Shown piece after piece: positions 1-5,769 of a DNA stretch of 9,708 bases. The stretch covers positions 1-9,708 of the forward strand of contig JADMIH010000147.1 in assembly GCA_015478675.1 (NCBI GenBank), in the 5' to 3' direction. Within the stretch, counting starts at the first letter, position 1. Each line of letters starts with the position of its first letter. This stretch comes from Chloroflexota bacterium. GTDB taxonomy: Bacteria > Chloroflexota > Chloroflexia > QHBQ01 > JADMIH01. The notes under the pieces are model-generated. The model saw nothing but the letters and a program-made list of their open reading frames with translations. It was not told the DNA's origin and made no database searches. The position numbers were made by a program, and so were the translations under genes.

Positions 1-51
1 TCTTGACGATTGCTCCACCCTTACTCTGAACATTTACGCTGAAAAATGAGT

Positions 52-80
52 TTGACGCCAGGCCCAACTTTGTGTATAAT
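52..80 (+). promoter_or_regulatory. Sigma-70-type promoter of the rplJ-rplL operon
   Basis: A -35 hexamer TTGACG (52-57) and a perfect -10 hexamer TATAAT (75-80) are separated by 17 bp, the optimal spacing. Transcription should start near 86-88, giving a leader of about 240 nt before rplJ. Such a strong housekeeping promoter directly before rplJ suggests that rplJ-rplL can be transcribed independently of any upstream rplK-rplA genes, which are not visible here. Bases 1-51 hold no recognisable gene; the longest frame there runs to a stop at 47-49 and has no recognisable motif. Confidence 0.85.
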
Positions 81-85
81 GGGGC

Positions 86-328
86 GTTGGCTTATACCAA
101 CAGCTTGACAAATATATAGCCCGAGACAGCCGGCGCGTTTATACGCTTAATACACCAGCCCGCCGAGGCATAAACAACATCTCAACAGGGGCGATGTTCC
201 CTGTTAGAGTGGCGTTCATGGCGATTTATCTCCCCATGCCTCGGTTCTATTCTGAGGCATGGGGCTTTTTATTCCGCTTTGCTCGACAAAGAGCAGGCGC
301 TAACAGGATGTGGGAGGAGGTGACAAAT
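86..328 (+). promoter_or_regulatory. Ribosomal protein L10 leader with attenuator
   Basis: This untranslated leader lies between the promoter and rplJ. Visible elements in order: a 5-bp hairpin GTTGG/CCAAC (86-90 with 97-101) at the probable 5' end; a segment CCGAGGCAT (163-171); a 7-bp hairpin AACAGGG/CCCTGTT (184-190 with 199-205); and the terminator hairpin at 232-264. CCGAGGCAT is the exact reverse complement of ATGCCTCGG (236-244), which contains most of the 5' arm of the terminator, so the two foldings exclude each other. L10 leaders are a known class in which L10, with L7/L12, represses its own operon by binding the leader RNA. That this leader responds to L10 is inferred from position and architecture; I did not match it to a covariance model. 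Confidence 0.75.
232..273 (+). terminator. Intrinsic terminator (attenuator) upstream of rplJ
   Basis: A perfect 11-bp stem CCCCATGCCTC/GAGGCATGGGG (232-242 with 254-264) with an 11-nt loop is followed by CTTTTTATT, the classical form of a Rho-independent terminator. It sits about 145 nt after the expected transcription start and 56 nt before the rplJ start codon, so it must act as a conditional attenuator rather than the end of an upstream gene. Its 5' arm can instead pair with 163-171. Confidence 0.85.
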
Positions 329-892
329 ATGCCAACAACAAGGAAGCGAGAGACAGTTAAGGAACTGCACGATCTCTTCACAAGGAGCAATGTGCTGATA
401 TTCACAGACTACCGGGGCCTGACTGTGTCGGATATCACCAACTTGCGCCGCCAGTTGCGCGACAAAGGCGTGGAGTACCACGTTTCTAAGAACACGCTGA
501 CCACGCTAGCAGCCAGCCGCGCAGGAATGCAGGATATACAAGCCATGCTCGATGGCCCAACAGCCATCGCCTTTGTGGGCGACGATATACCGGGCGCTGC
601 TAAGGTACTCGGCGATTTCGCCAGAACGTCCAGGATCCTACAGATTCGTGGCGGCCTGATGGGTTCGACGATGCTCAGCGCCGACCAGGTGAATGACCTT
701 ACAAAGCTACTGAGCCGCGAGCAATATCTCGCGCAGGTGCTGGGTTCACTCCAGGCGCCTATCACCAACTTCGCCAATGTGCTAAACGGCACGATTCGCA
801 GCCTGGCCTACGCGCTGCAAGCGCGTTTGGACCAGCTTAGCAGCCAGGGAGACGACGGCGCAGCCCCCGAAGCTGAGCCTGCAATAGCATAA
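329..892 (+). CDS. rplJ: 50S ribosomal protein L10
   Basis: L10 anchors the L7/L12 dimers to 23S rRNA at the base of the ribosomal stalk, where translation GTPases are recruited; it is also a known autogenous repressor. The 187-residue product shows the family pattern: a basic N-terminus, DYRGLT (27-32) followed by a helix rich in Arg (ITNLRRQLR), the RNA-binding segment around HVSKNTL (51-57), DGPTAIAF (75-82), and a C-terminal amphipathic helix (about 135-170) that docks L7/L12. An Ala/Glu-rich tail follows. The start at 329 is set by a strong Shine-Dalgarno GGAGGAGGTGA ending 5 nt upstream. The same frame is open further upstream to an ATG at 194, but that would translate the terminator hairpin. 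rplL follows after 32 bp, as expected for one operon. Confidence 0.96.
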   Translation: MPTTRKRETVKELHDLFTRSNVLIFTDYRGLTVSDITNLRRQLRDKGVEYHVSKNTLTTLAASRAGMQDIQAMLDGPTAIAFVGDDIPGAAKVLGDFARTSRILQIRGGLMGSTMLSADQVNDLTKLLSREQYLAQVLGSLQAPITNFANVLNGTIRSLAYALQARLDQLSSQGDDGAAPEAEPAIA

Positions 893-924
893 TCAAAAGC
901 TAAACCAAAAGGAGAAAACTAAGA

Positions 925-1338
925 ATGGCGACAACACTTTCCCGCGAAGAAATGCTCGATGCGATCAAAAACATGACAGTACTCGAACTGTCGCAGCTAG
1001 TCAAGGACATCGAAGAGGCCTTCGGCGTTAGCGCCGCAGCCCCCGTGATGATGGGCGGCATGATGCCCGGTATGATGCCGGGCGCAAGTGGCGACGGCGC
1101 GGGCGCGGCTCCTGCCGAGGAAGAGAAGACCGAGTTTGACGTTATCCTGACCGACTTTGGCGCGAACAAGATCCAGGTCATCAAGATAGTACGCGAGCTT
1201 ACAGGCCTGGGCCTGAAGGAAGCCAAAGACCTTGTGGAGGCGGCACCCAAACCCGTCAAGGAAGGCGTGACCAAGGACGAGGCGGAGGCCGCCAAAGCCA
1301 AGTTGGAAGGTGAAGGCGCGAAGGCCGAAATCAAGTAG
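925..1338 (+). CDS. rplL: 50S ribosomal protein L7/L12
   Basis: L7/L12 forms the flexible multi-copy stalk of the large ribosomal subunit and recruits and activates EF-G, EF-Tu, IF2 and release factors. The 137-residue protein has an N-terminal dimerisation helix pair (about 5-35, [11 protein letters not shown]), a flexible hinge, and the highly conserved C-terminal domain (about 68-137) with [20 protein letters not shown] and [12 protein letters not shown], the factor-binding face. The start has a clear Shine-Dalgarno AAGGAGA (909-915). The hinge is unusual: it begins with a Met/Gly/Pro-rich run ([12 protein letters not shown], 42-53) before the more usual Ala/Gly stretch, making the protein longer than the roughly 120-130 residues typical of the family. 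It is cotranscribed with rplJ. No U-tract terminator is visible downstream; an inverted repeat lies 31 bp beyond the stop. Confidence 0.97.
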   Translation: MATTLSREEMLDAIKNMTVLELSQLVKDIEEAFGVSAAAPVMMGGMMPGMMPGASGDGAGAAPAEEEKTEFDVILTDFGANKIQVIKIVRELTGLGLKEAKDLVEAAPKPVKEGVTKDEAEAAKAKLEGEGAKAEIK

Positions 1339-1369
1339 TTCCGCACGCCGAAGGGGGGGGTTTACGTAG

Positions 1370-1452
1370 TTATGAATTGAGGTGCGGGAGCGCTTTGCCG
1401 GCGACTGTTTGCCTTATTCCCACTCCGATGCCAGCTTACCGTCAATTCATAA
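1370..1452. repeat. 83-bp inverted-repeat structure after rplL
   Basis: TTATGAATTGA (1370-1380) is perfectly repeated in inverse orientation as TCAATTCATAA (1442-1452). Just inside, GGTG (1381-1384) can pair with TACC (1437-1440) after a one-base bulge at 1441, giving a stem of about 15 bp around a 52-nt apical region. There is no U-tract, so it is not a standard intrinsic terminator. It may be an mRNA end- or processing-stabilising hairpin of the rplJL transcript, or a small miniature-element-like repeat. A run of eight G (1353-1360) lies just before it. Confidence 0.5.
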
Positions 1453-1465
1453 TTGGTACTTACCC

Positions 1466-1822
1466 ATGCCTGAGCCTCAGATAGAAGCCGACAGTAATTT
1501 CCGCGAGCGGGTGTGGGCCTTTGTGAGGTCTGTGCCCGCAGGAAAAGTCGTCACCTACGGGCAGGTGGCGGCTATGATCGGCGTGCCCTATGGGGCGCGG
1601 GCGGTGGGCACCGTGCTCTACAACACTCCCCCTTCGGCCCATGTTCCCTGCCAGCGAGTAGTAAACAGGTGGGGCCGCCTGGCCCCCACATATAGTTGGG
1701 GCGGCTTTGAGCAGCACAAGCTAGAACTCGAGTCTGATAATGTACACGTAAAGCCCGACTACACTGTAGACCTGGAACAATATCAGTGGTGGCCGCTACT
1801 GGAGGCGCACGACGGAGCATGA
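1466..1822 (+). CDS. Alkyltransferase-like / MGMT-family DNA-binding protein with PCQR motif
   Basis: This 118-residue protein is the winged-helix DNA-binding domain shared by O6-alkylguanine-DNA alkyltransferases (MGMT/Ogt) and alkyltransferase-like (Atl) proteins, without the N-terminal MGMT domain. Tyr31 (TYGQVA) and Arg45 (GARAVG) correspond to the nucleotide-flipping Tyr and 'arginine finger', and Cys62 lies 17 residues after the Arg exactly as in human MGMT (Tyr114, Arg128, Cys145). The active-site box is PCQRV (61-65): the Cys is kept but the His that activates it in PCHRV is Gln. The tail VDLEQYQWWP (101-110) resembles Atl proteins. Atl proteins bind alkylated bases without removing them and hand them to nucleotide excision repair, so a lesion-sensing role is inferred, with some transferase activity not excluded. 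The start at 1466 has no obvious Shine-Dalgarno; the frame is open to a GTG at 1382, but that extension falls in the inverted repeat and has no family similarity. Confidence 0.85.
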   Translation: MPEPQIEADSNFRERVWAFVRSVPAGKVVTYGQVAAMIGVPYGARAVGTVLYNTPPSAHVPCQRVVNRWGRLAPTYSWGGFEQHKLELESDNVHVKPDYTVDLEQYQWWPLLEAHDGA

Positions 1823-1931
1823 GCGGAACATGGTTGTCTGATTGCTCTTTTTCTCTTGATTTACTAAACATATAACGGCAGGGGTGAGGGGTCGGCAGCC
1901 TGCGGATGGTTGCTTTCTAAGGAGGAGGCTC

Positions 1932-2519
1932 ATGGCGAAAGAGAGCGGGAAGAGTTCCGCCGGGCATGGTGTTTACGCCCGCCGCTATGGTAGATTAGCG
2001 CCTTTGTTGCTTGCAGCTATCCTCACGGTATCCTCATCCTCCCTCTTCATCTGGGGTTTGTCAACTCGCCCCGCTGCCGTGCCTGCTCTCTCCAGCTTGC
2101 CCCTTTACCCTTTAGCACAAGCTTTCAGGCGTCTTGCCACACCGATGCCTGCGAATCTTGCGCCCGCGACAGTAGTTGGCGTTGCAAGCCCAACAATAAC
2201 AGACCTGGACCGCGCTGCCCGGCTGATGAACTTTGCTTTCGCAACTGGCGATCCGCCTGAAGCTGTGCTATCTTTCTATAAAAACGTTCTCAAGGAAAAA
2301 TATGGCTTCCAGCCTGGCCGGATGGATACCCCGGCTCCGGGCATTATCGTTCTGAGCTTCGTCCGAGAAACAGGCATACGCTACGTAGATAATGGCAGCG
2401 GGGGTAGAGGCTACATAGCAGGCCACGATAAAGAGATCGTAACTGTCTCCGTCACAACCCTGGACTCCGGCACAACAAATGTGGAAGTAAATCTACAGCC
2501 GCAGCCTTTTGTGCCGTAA
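1932..2519 (+). CDS. Membrane-anchored protein of unknown function
   Basis: I do not recognise a named family. The 195-residue product has a basic N-terminus, one hydrophobic segment (about 23-43, PLLLAAILTV...LFIWGL) and no lipobox Cys, so it is probably anchored by an uncleaved signal-anchor with the rest outside the membrane. After a Pro/Ala-rich linker (46-90) comes a small domain with a 'PPEAVLSFYKNVL' helix (108-120), followed by strands (GIIVLSF, IVTVSVTTL, NVEVNLQP). A 'pe.v..FYk..L' helix followed by beta strands recurs in small extracytoplasmic proteins of environmental bacteria (recalled, not searched). The start is well supported by AAGGAGGAGG (1919-1928). The frame is open to 1884, but that extension lacks a ribosome site. 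A small hypothetical gene follows after 36 bp and may be cotranscribed. Confidence 0.75.
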   Translation: MAKESGKSSAGHGVYARRYGRLAPLLLAAILTVSSSSLFIWGLSTRPAAVPALSSLPLYPLAQAFRRLATPMPANLAPATVVGVASPTITDLDRAARLMNFAFATGDPPEAVLSFYKNVLKEKYGFQPGRMDTPAPGIIVLSFVRETGIRYVDNGSGGRGYIAGHDKEIVTVSVTTLDSGTTNVEVNLQPQPFVP

Positions 2520-2555
2520 CCCCAGTCCTTAGCTTACCTTCTCGGAGGCTACATT

Positions 2556-2942
2556 ATGCGAGTGCTAATTTCATTTGCGCGGGGTGAAGGTGAGACTGTA
2601 CATACGCGCCACTATGATCTCGATCAGGATGATTACCTGTCGCTCAAGCAGGACTTCCTTGCGTACTTGAACGACGGCGCAACCGCGCTTAGAGGATCTT
2701 CCTATAAGTACAGAGACGTAGACACAGACCAGGCGCGTGAACTCCTACTGCGCTTCGACACTATTCTCTGCGTCGAGTGTATGCCGCAGGAAGGCGCAGC
2801 GAGTGGGCAGGGTGTGACAAGGCCGACAGGCCCTCTCCAGGCACGTTTCGCAGGCGCGGCTACCGGTGTTGGCAATACAGGCCCTATCGCCACTCAAACT
2901 CAAGGCCCTGCGGCAGCGGAAGCAGGCCGTAACGAGTCTTAG
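2556..2942 (+). CDS. Small hypothetical protein with disordered tail
   Basis: No family is recognised. The 128-residue product has a compact N-terminal part (1-75) with a beta strand (MRVLISFARG), a helix (DDYLSLKQDFLAYLND) and a second helix plus strand (DQARELLLRFDTILCVECMP, with two Cys three residues apart). From about 77 on it is Gly/Ala/Pro/Gln-rich and probably disordered. There is no signal peptide or membrane segment, so it should be cytoplasmic. A good Shine-Dalgarno CGGAGG (2543-2548) lies 7 nt before the ATG. It starts 36 bp after the preceding membrane-anchored gene, suggesting an operon, and its stop is only 6 bp from the stop of the convergent glycosyltransferase gene. Confidence 0.7.
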   Translation: MRVLISFARGEGETVHTRHYDLDQDDYLSLKQDFLAYLNDGATALRGSSYKYRDVDTDQARELLLRFDTILCVECMPQEGAASGQGVTRPTGPLQARFAGAATGVGNTGPIATQTQGPAAAEAGRNES

Positions 2943-2948
2943 CCGGGA

Positions 2949-4586
2949 TTACGGCGCTAGCCAGAGGGTTGTGCCATCGGTGAGTGTTCTGGGGCTGTAG
3001 CCGTGCGCCCTCGCGTAATCGGCCAGAGGCCCTTCCTGGTCTGCCTCGCGGCCTACATAGATAGACTGCGGAGGCTGCGCGCTCAGAAAGCTCTCCAGGT
3101 TGCGCTGCGTTACAAGGCCCATAGCTCTTTCCTCACCCGGCGGCAGGTATGGCCCGATGCGCCAGATAAACGGCCCTGTCACAAACTGCGGGTATATTGC
3201 CGCTCCCCCTTCGAGTGGAAGCAAGGGGGCTAGGGTCAGCACTTCACCTTTGCTTGCTGCTGATATTTCTAATCCGGCTCGATGGACCTCATTCGGCACC
3301 CACCGCTCAGGTAAAAGCGCGCCGCCAAGCCCCGTGTATGCAGGAAGCCCATTCGCTATGGAGATAATTGCCAGCAGAGGAAGAATCGTTATGCCCCATT
3401 TACCTTTCTCACGTAACGCGGTAACGGCCTTTACTCCGTACAAGAGTGCCAGGATAAGAAATGGTGTCAACGCGTAGAAGTACTGGTACCAGGAAGGTGT
3501 TGGGGCGAGGATACCCGCCAGTAAAAAGGGCAGGAGGCTCACCAGGAAGAGGAACTCTTCCTGCGCCTTGAGTCTTACCCGCCACCATCTCACCAGGATG
3601 ACTACAATAGCTACAAGGCTGCCGACAGCAACCAGCAGGAAAAACGTGCCCGCTTCGCCGAATACCGGCCACATGTAATCCACTTTGCCGCTGAGCGTCA
3701 TAGCGCGGGTATAGCCTGAAGCGCTACGATAGGTCTCATTTAACCGGTGATATTCAACGTTGCCGAAAATGAATTGTTGAGGGGCCAACACGAAAGTCAC
3801 CAGCGCCGGTAGGATACCTGCTGTAGCGCCAAGTCCGAAAAGAGCAAGCTGCCTCCTGGCTTTTTCTCGGTGTGCCCTGACCTCGATGAGTACTGCCAGG
3901 GTGAAAGGGAGAAGGAGTGGCGCGAAGGAGAGGCGCGTGCCTACAGCAAAGGCCAGGAGTAAGCCGGTAAGGACTAGCCACCCTGTAGTTCTTCTCTTAT
4001 AGCACCAGATCAGGGCAGCCGCTACGCTGAGAAGCAGAGGAAAATCATGGTTCCAGGCGAGGCCGCTGGTGTAAATAAAGAGAGGATTCGCCACCAGCAG
4101 CAAAACTGAGCTAACGCTAATCAAAAAGCTGAGCAGGTAATGATAACCGCCAAATAGACGAGTGGAGGTATAGAAAAGCAGCCCGCAAATGAGTAGCGCG
4201 CACGCCGTTGAGAAGAGCCTCGCCGCTAGAAGCAGATGCGACGTAAAGCTGAAAAGGATAGCATAGACAAATACCAGGTTGGGCATTTGCAGGTAAGGAT
4301 AGTCTCTATATGGGAGCAATCCTCCTGAGGCGAGCAACTTTCCCGACGAAACATAGATGTACTCGTCGTGGTTCAGCCCTTTCTGCATGTTCGCGCTGAG
4401 CAGCAAGAGGGCTAAAACCACGAAGAATAGCCCGGAGAGGGTAATGAATAGGAGCTTCTGCCCCTTGCTCAATCTGCTGCAAATCACGCTCACGCTTCGC
4501 CTCATAGCTCGTTTTCGAAGGAAAGGCCGGGCACCTCCCCAAACTCCCCTCCCACTTGCATCATTAACGGTGCCCCGCAGGGTCAT
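2949..4586 (-). CDS. Multi-pass membrane glycosyltransferase, GT-C (ArnT/PMT-like) type
   Basis: The product resembles lipid-linked-sugar glycosyltransferases of the dolichyl-phosphate-mannose/ArnT type, which transfer a sugar from a polyprenyl phosphate donor on the outer face of the membrane. Of 545 residues the first 410 contain about 12 hydrophobic segments (roughly 44-65, 103-142 as a pair, 148-166, 181-195, 202-236 as a pair, 248-268, 312-333, 345-361, 369-386, 397-411). An acidic pair in the first external loop (NHDEYIYVSSG, Asp74-Glu75) matches the catalytic/metal position of GT-C enzymes, and a second charged site is WNHDFP (178-183). A soluble domain of about 135 residues follows. 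Acceptor and sugar cannot be told. The start is uncertain: ATG at 4586 has no ribosome site, and the 27 extra residues come from C-rich repeat-like DNA. ATG at 4505 (518 residues, MRRSVSV) would start shortly before the first membrane helix. Confidence 0.8.
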   Translation of the reverse strand: MTLRGTVNDASGRGVWGGARPFLRKRAMRRSVSVICSRLSKGQKLLFITLSGLFFVVLALLLLSANMQKGLNHDEYIYVSSGKLLASGGLLPYRDYPYLQMPNLVFVYAILFSFTSHLLLAARLFSTACALLICGLLFYTSTRLFGGYHYLLSFLISVSSVLLLVANPLFIYTSGLAWNHDFPLLLSVAAALIWCYKRRTTGWLVLTGLLLAFAVGTRLSFAPLLLPFTLAVLIEVRAHREKARRQLALFGLGATAGILPALVTFVLAPQQFIFGNVEYHRLNETYRSASGYTRAMTLSGKVDYMWPVFGEAGTFFLLVAVGSLVAIVVILVRWWRVRLKAQEEFLFLVSLLPFLLAGILAPTPSWYQYFYALTPFLILALLYGVKAVTALREKGKWGITILPLLAIISIANGLPAYTGLGGALLPERWVPNEVHRAGLEISAASKGEVLTLAPLLPLEGGAAIYPQFVTGPFIWRIGPYLPPGEERAMGLVTQRNLESFLSAQPPQSIYVGREADQEGPLADYARAHGYSPRTLTDGTTLWLAP

Positions 4587-4598
4587 GGCGTACTCAGT

Positions 4599-4629
4599 AT
4601 AATACCAGGCACATATAGGCTGATTGCAA
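4599..4629 (-). promoter_or_regulatory. Possible promoter of the glycosyltransferase gene
   Basis: Reading the - strand, TTGCAA (4629-4624) and TATTAT (4604-4599) are separated by 19 bp, and TGG just upstream of the -10 gives an extended -10 (TGnTATTAT). The predicted start of transcription near 4592 would be only about 6 nt before the ATG at 4586, so either that mRNA is almost leaderless or translation begins at 4505 with a leader of about 87 nt. The long spacer keeps this tentative. Confidence 0.35.
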
Positions 4630-4639
4630 TATACATTAT

Positions 4640-4984
4640 CTCGTAACTGTTCAGACCCAAGGTGCAGCTGCTACACCCCTTATACCTCCATCTAAACCCT
4701 CTCTCCCTTCATCACGCGCAGGGTGCAAGGACACAGCCCCAGACGTGGGTACCCGCTTGCGGATGTTGGGGTCTCCCCTATCTCCCCTCACAAATAAAGT
4801 AAAGCCCCCTCTCCCCTTGTGGGAGTTGGGGGTGAGGGTGCCTAAGGCTGAAGCCACATTAGTGCTCCCCTCGTGCTCGCGCCTTGAGGACTACTCCACC
4901 CCTCCTTGAGAGGGTGGTGACGCGTGATCTCCTTGCCCCACATTGTTTCACCCCTGAAAATCGCCAAAATCTTCGCAAAAACCC
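4640..4984. repeat. Intergenic C/G-rich palindromic repeat-like DNA
   Basis: This gene-free stretch holds C- and G-tract segments rather than coding sequence. At 4803-4838 a run of CCCCCTCTCCCC, then GGGAG, then TTGGGGGTGAGGG resembles the C-tract/G-tract intergenic repeats often seen between bacterial genes. Its reverse complement shares GGCACC and AACTCCC blocks, in the same order, with 4529-4553 at the start of the glycosyltransferase frame. A separate hairpin at 4896-4917 pairs CCACCC-CTC with GAG-GGGTGG around a 3-nt loop with one bulged A. I see no RNA gene and no credible ORF here. Confidence 0.4.
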
Positions 4985-5013
4985 TTGACAAAAATTGCCA
5001 AATTTGGTATTAA
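4985..5013 (+). promoter_or_regulatory. Promoter of hsp20 (sigma-70 type, extended -10)
   Basis: A perfect -35 TTGACA (4985-4990) and a -10 TATTAA (5008-5013) are 17 bp apart, with TGG (5005-5007) making an extended -10. The predicted start of transcription, about 5019-5021, falls inside the CIRCE operator. The spacer carries the perfect palindrome CCAAATTTGG (4998-5007). The leader to the ATG is about 85 nt. Confidence 0.85.
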
Positions 5014-5017
5014 TAAA

Positions 5018-5044
5018 TTAGCACTCGGCGCGCCAGAGTGCTAA
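5018..5044 (+). promoter_or_regulatory. CIRCE operator (HrcA binding site)
   Basis: The 27-bp element TTAGCACTC-N9-GAGTGCTAA is a perfect match to the CIRCE consensus, with both 9-bp arms complete. HrcA binds CIRCE and represses heat-shock genes until stress inactivates it. Here the operator begins 4 bp after the -10 and covers the expected transcription start, so bound HrcA should block initiation. The hrcA gene itself is not in the window. Confidence 0.95.
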
Positions 5045-5105
5045 TAAAGGGGCAAAGCTCCCCGATTTGTACATCCTTGATGCATAATGAAAGGAGGACA
5101 CTAAG

Positions 5106-5753
5106 ATGAACACCAAGGATTTGGTAAGGCGAACAGGCGACGTTTCTTCAAACTCTCTGTACCGCACCTCAGGATCCCCTGAAGGCAACGAATCTTTCCC
5201 CAGCCTCTACCGCGAGATGACCAACTGGATGCAAGATTGGGATAACTTGCTGGGCGATGTTTTCGGCCCTCGTTGGAACTGGCCAGGCAAAGCAGGCACA
5301 TCTGTCCTGCCCTTTGTACAGGCAACAAACACCGCCATCTTTAACCCGGCCATCGACATCCGCGAAGGCAACAACGAGTACACAGTAACTGCCGAACTAC
5401 CGGGAATCAACCCCGATGACGTGGAGATCTACCTTCAGGAGGGTACACTGGTTCTCAAAGGTGAAAAAAAGTTTGAGCGAGAGAATAGGGAGGAAGGTTA
5501 TCACCGCATGGAGCGTTCTTACGGCTCCTTCCGTCGGGCCATCAGGCTGCCCGACAACGTGGACGCGGAGCGTATAGATGCTTCCTTCAACAATGGTCTG
5601 CTCACCCTCACCCTGCCCAAGCTCCCTGAGGTGAAACCTGAGACCCGCAGGATCCCCGTCAAGTCGCAGCCCACGAGCACCGCGCAGCAAGCTCAGCTCG
5701 CTCAAGGGCCGAACCAGGAAAACCAGAACGGTACAACCTCTAAAAAGAAGTAA
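5106..5753 (+). CDS. Small heat-shock protein, Hsp20/alpha-crystallin family
   Basis: Small heat-shock proteins form large oligomers that hold unfolding proteins for later refolding by DnaK and ClpB. The 215-residue product has an N-terminal region (1-78) with a Trp-rich amphipathic stretch (about 39-60), an alpha-crystallin domain (about 79-175) with FNPAIDI, ELPG (97-100), DDVEI, the LVLKGEKK strand and the conserved GLLTLTLPK (164-172), and the C-terminal I-x-V/I anchoring motif in RRIPVK (183-185). A Gln/Asn-rich tail ending in Lys (187-215) is longer than in most relatives (usually about 140-170 residues in total). The start is supported by AAAGGAGGA (5090-5098), 7 nt before the ATG. It is monocistronic: its own CIRCE-controlled promoter lies upstream and a strong terminator hairpin begins 16 bp after the stop. 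Confidence 0.96.
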   Translation: MNTKDLVRRTGDVSSNSLYRTSGSPEGNESFPSLYREMTNWMQDWDNLLGDVFGPRWNWPGKAGTSVLPFVQATNTAIFNPAIDIREGNNEYTVTAELPGINPDDVEIYLQEGTLVLKGEKKFERENREEGYHRMERSYGSFRRAIRLPDNVDAERIDASFNNGLLTLTLPKLPEVKPETRRIPVKSQPTSTAQQAQLAQGPNQENQNGTTSKKK

Positions 5754-5769
5754 ATTCCGGCTTGTCGCC

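Noticed and set aside
105..110. Second TTGACA hexamer in the rplJ leader as another promoter
   Set aside because: No -10 hexamer lies at 15-19 bp downstream; the nearest TATA-like bases are about 29 bp away.
194..328. Upstream in-frame extension of rplJ from the ATG at 194
   Set aside because: It has no ribosome site, lacks L10 similarity and would translate through the terminator hairpin; the start at 329 has an excellent Shine-Dalgarno.
409..792. 127-codon open frame on - opposite rplJ
   Set aside because: It lies entirely antisense to rplJ, with no ribosome site or family motif.
1848..1876. Promoter before the membrane-anchored protein gene (TATAAC at 1871-1876)
   Set aside because: No acceptable -35 hexamer at the right distance; too weak to call, though a promoter here is possible.
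4651..4857. 68-codon open frame on - in the intergenic region
   Set aside because: Its product is translated C/G-tract repeat DNA and no good ribosome site was found.
5049..5063. GGGGCAAAGCTCCCC hairpin in the hsp20 5' UTR as an RNA thermometer
   Set aside because: The stem is only 4 bp and does not cover the Shine-Dalgarno at 5090-5098; CIRCE already explains heat control.
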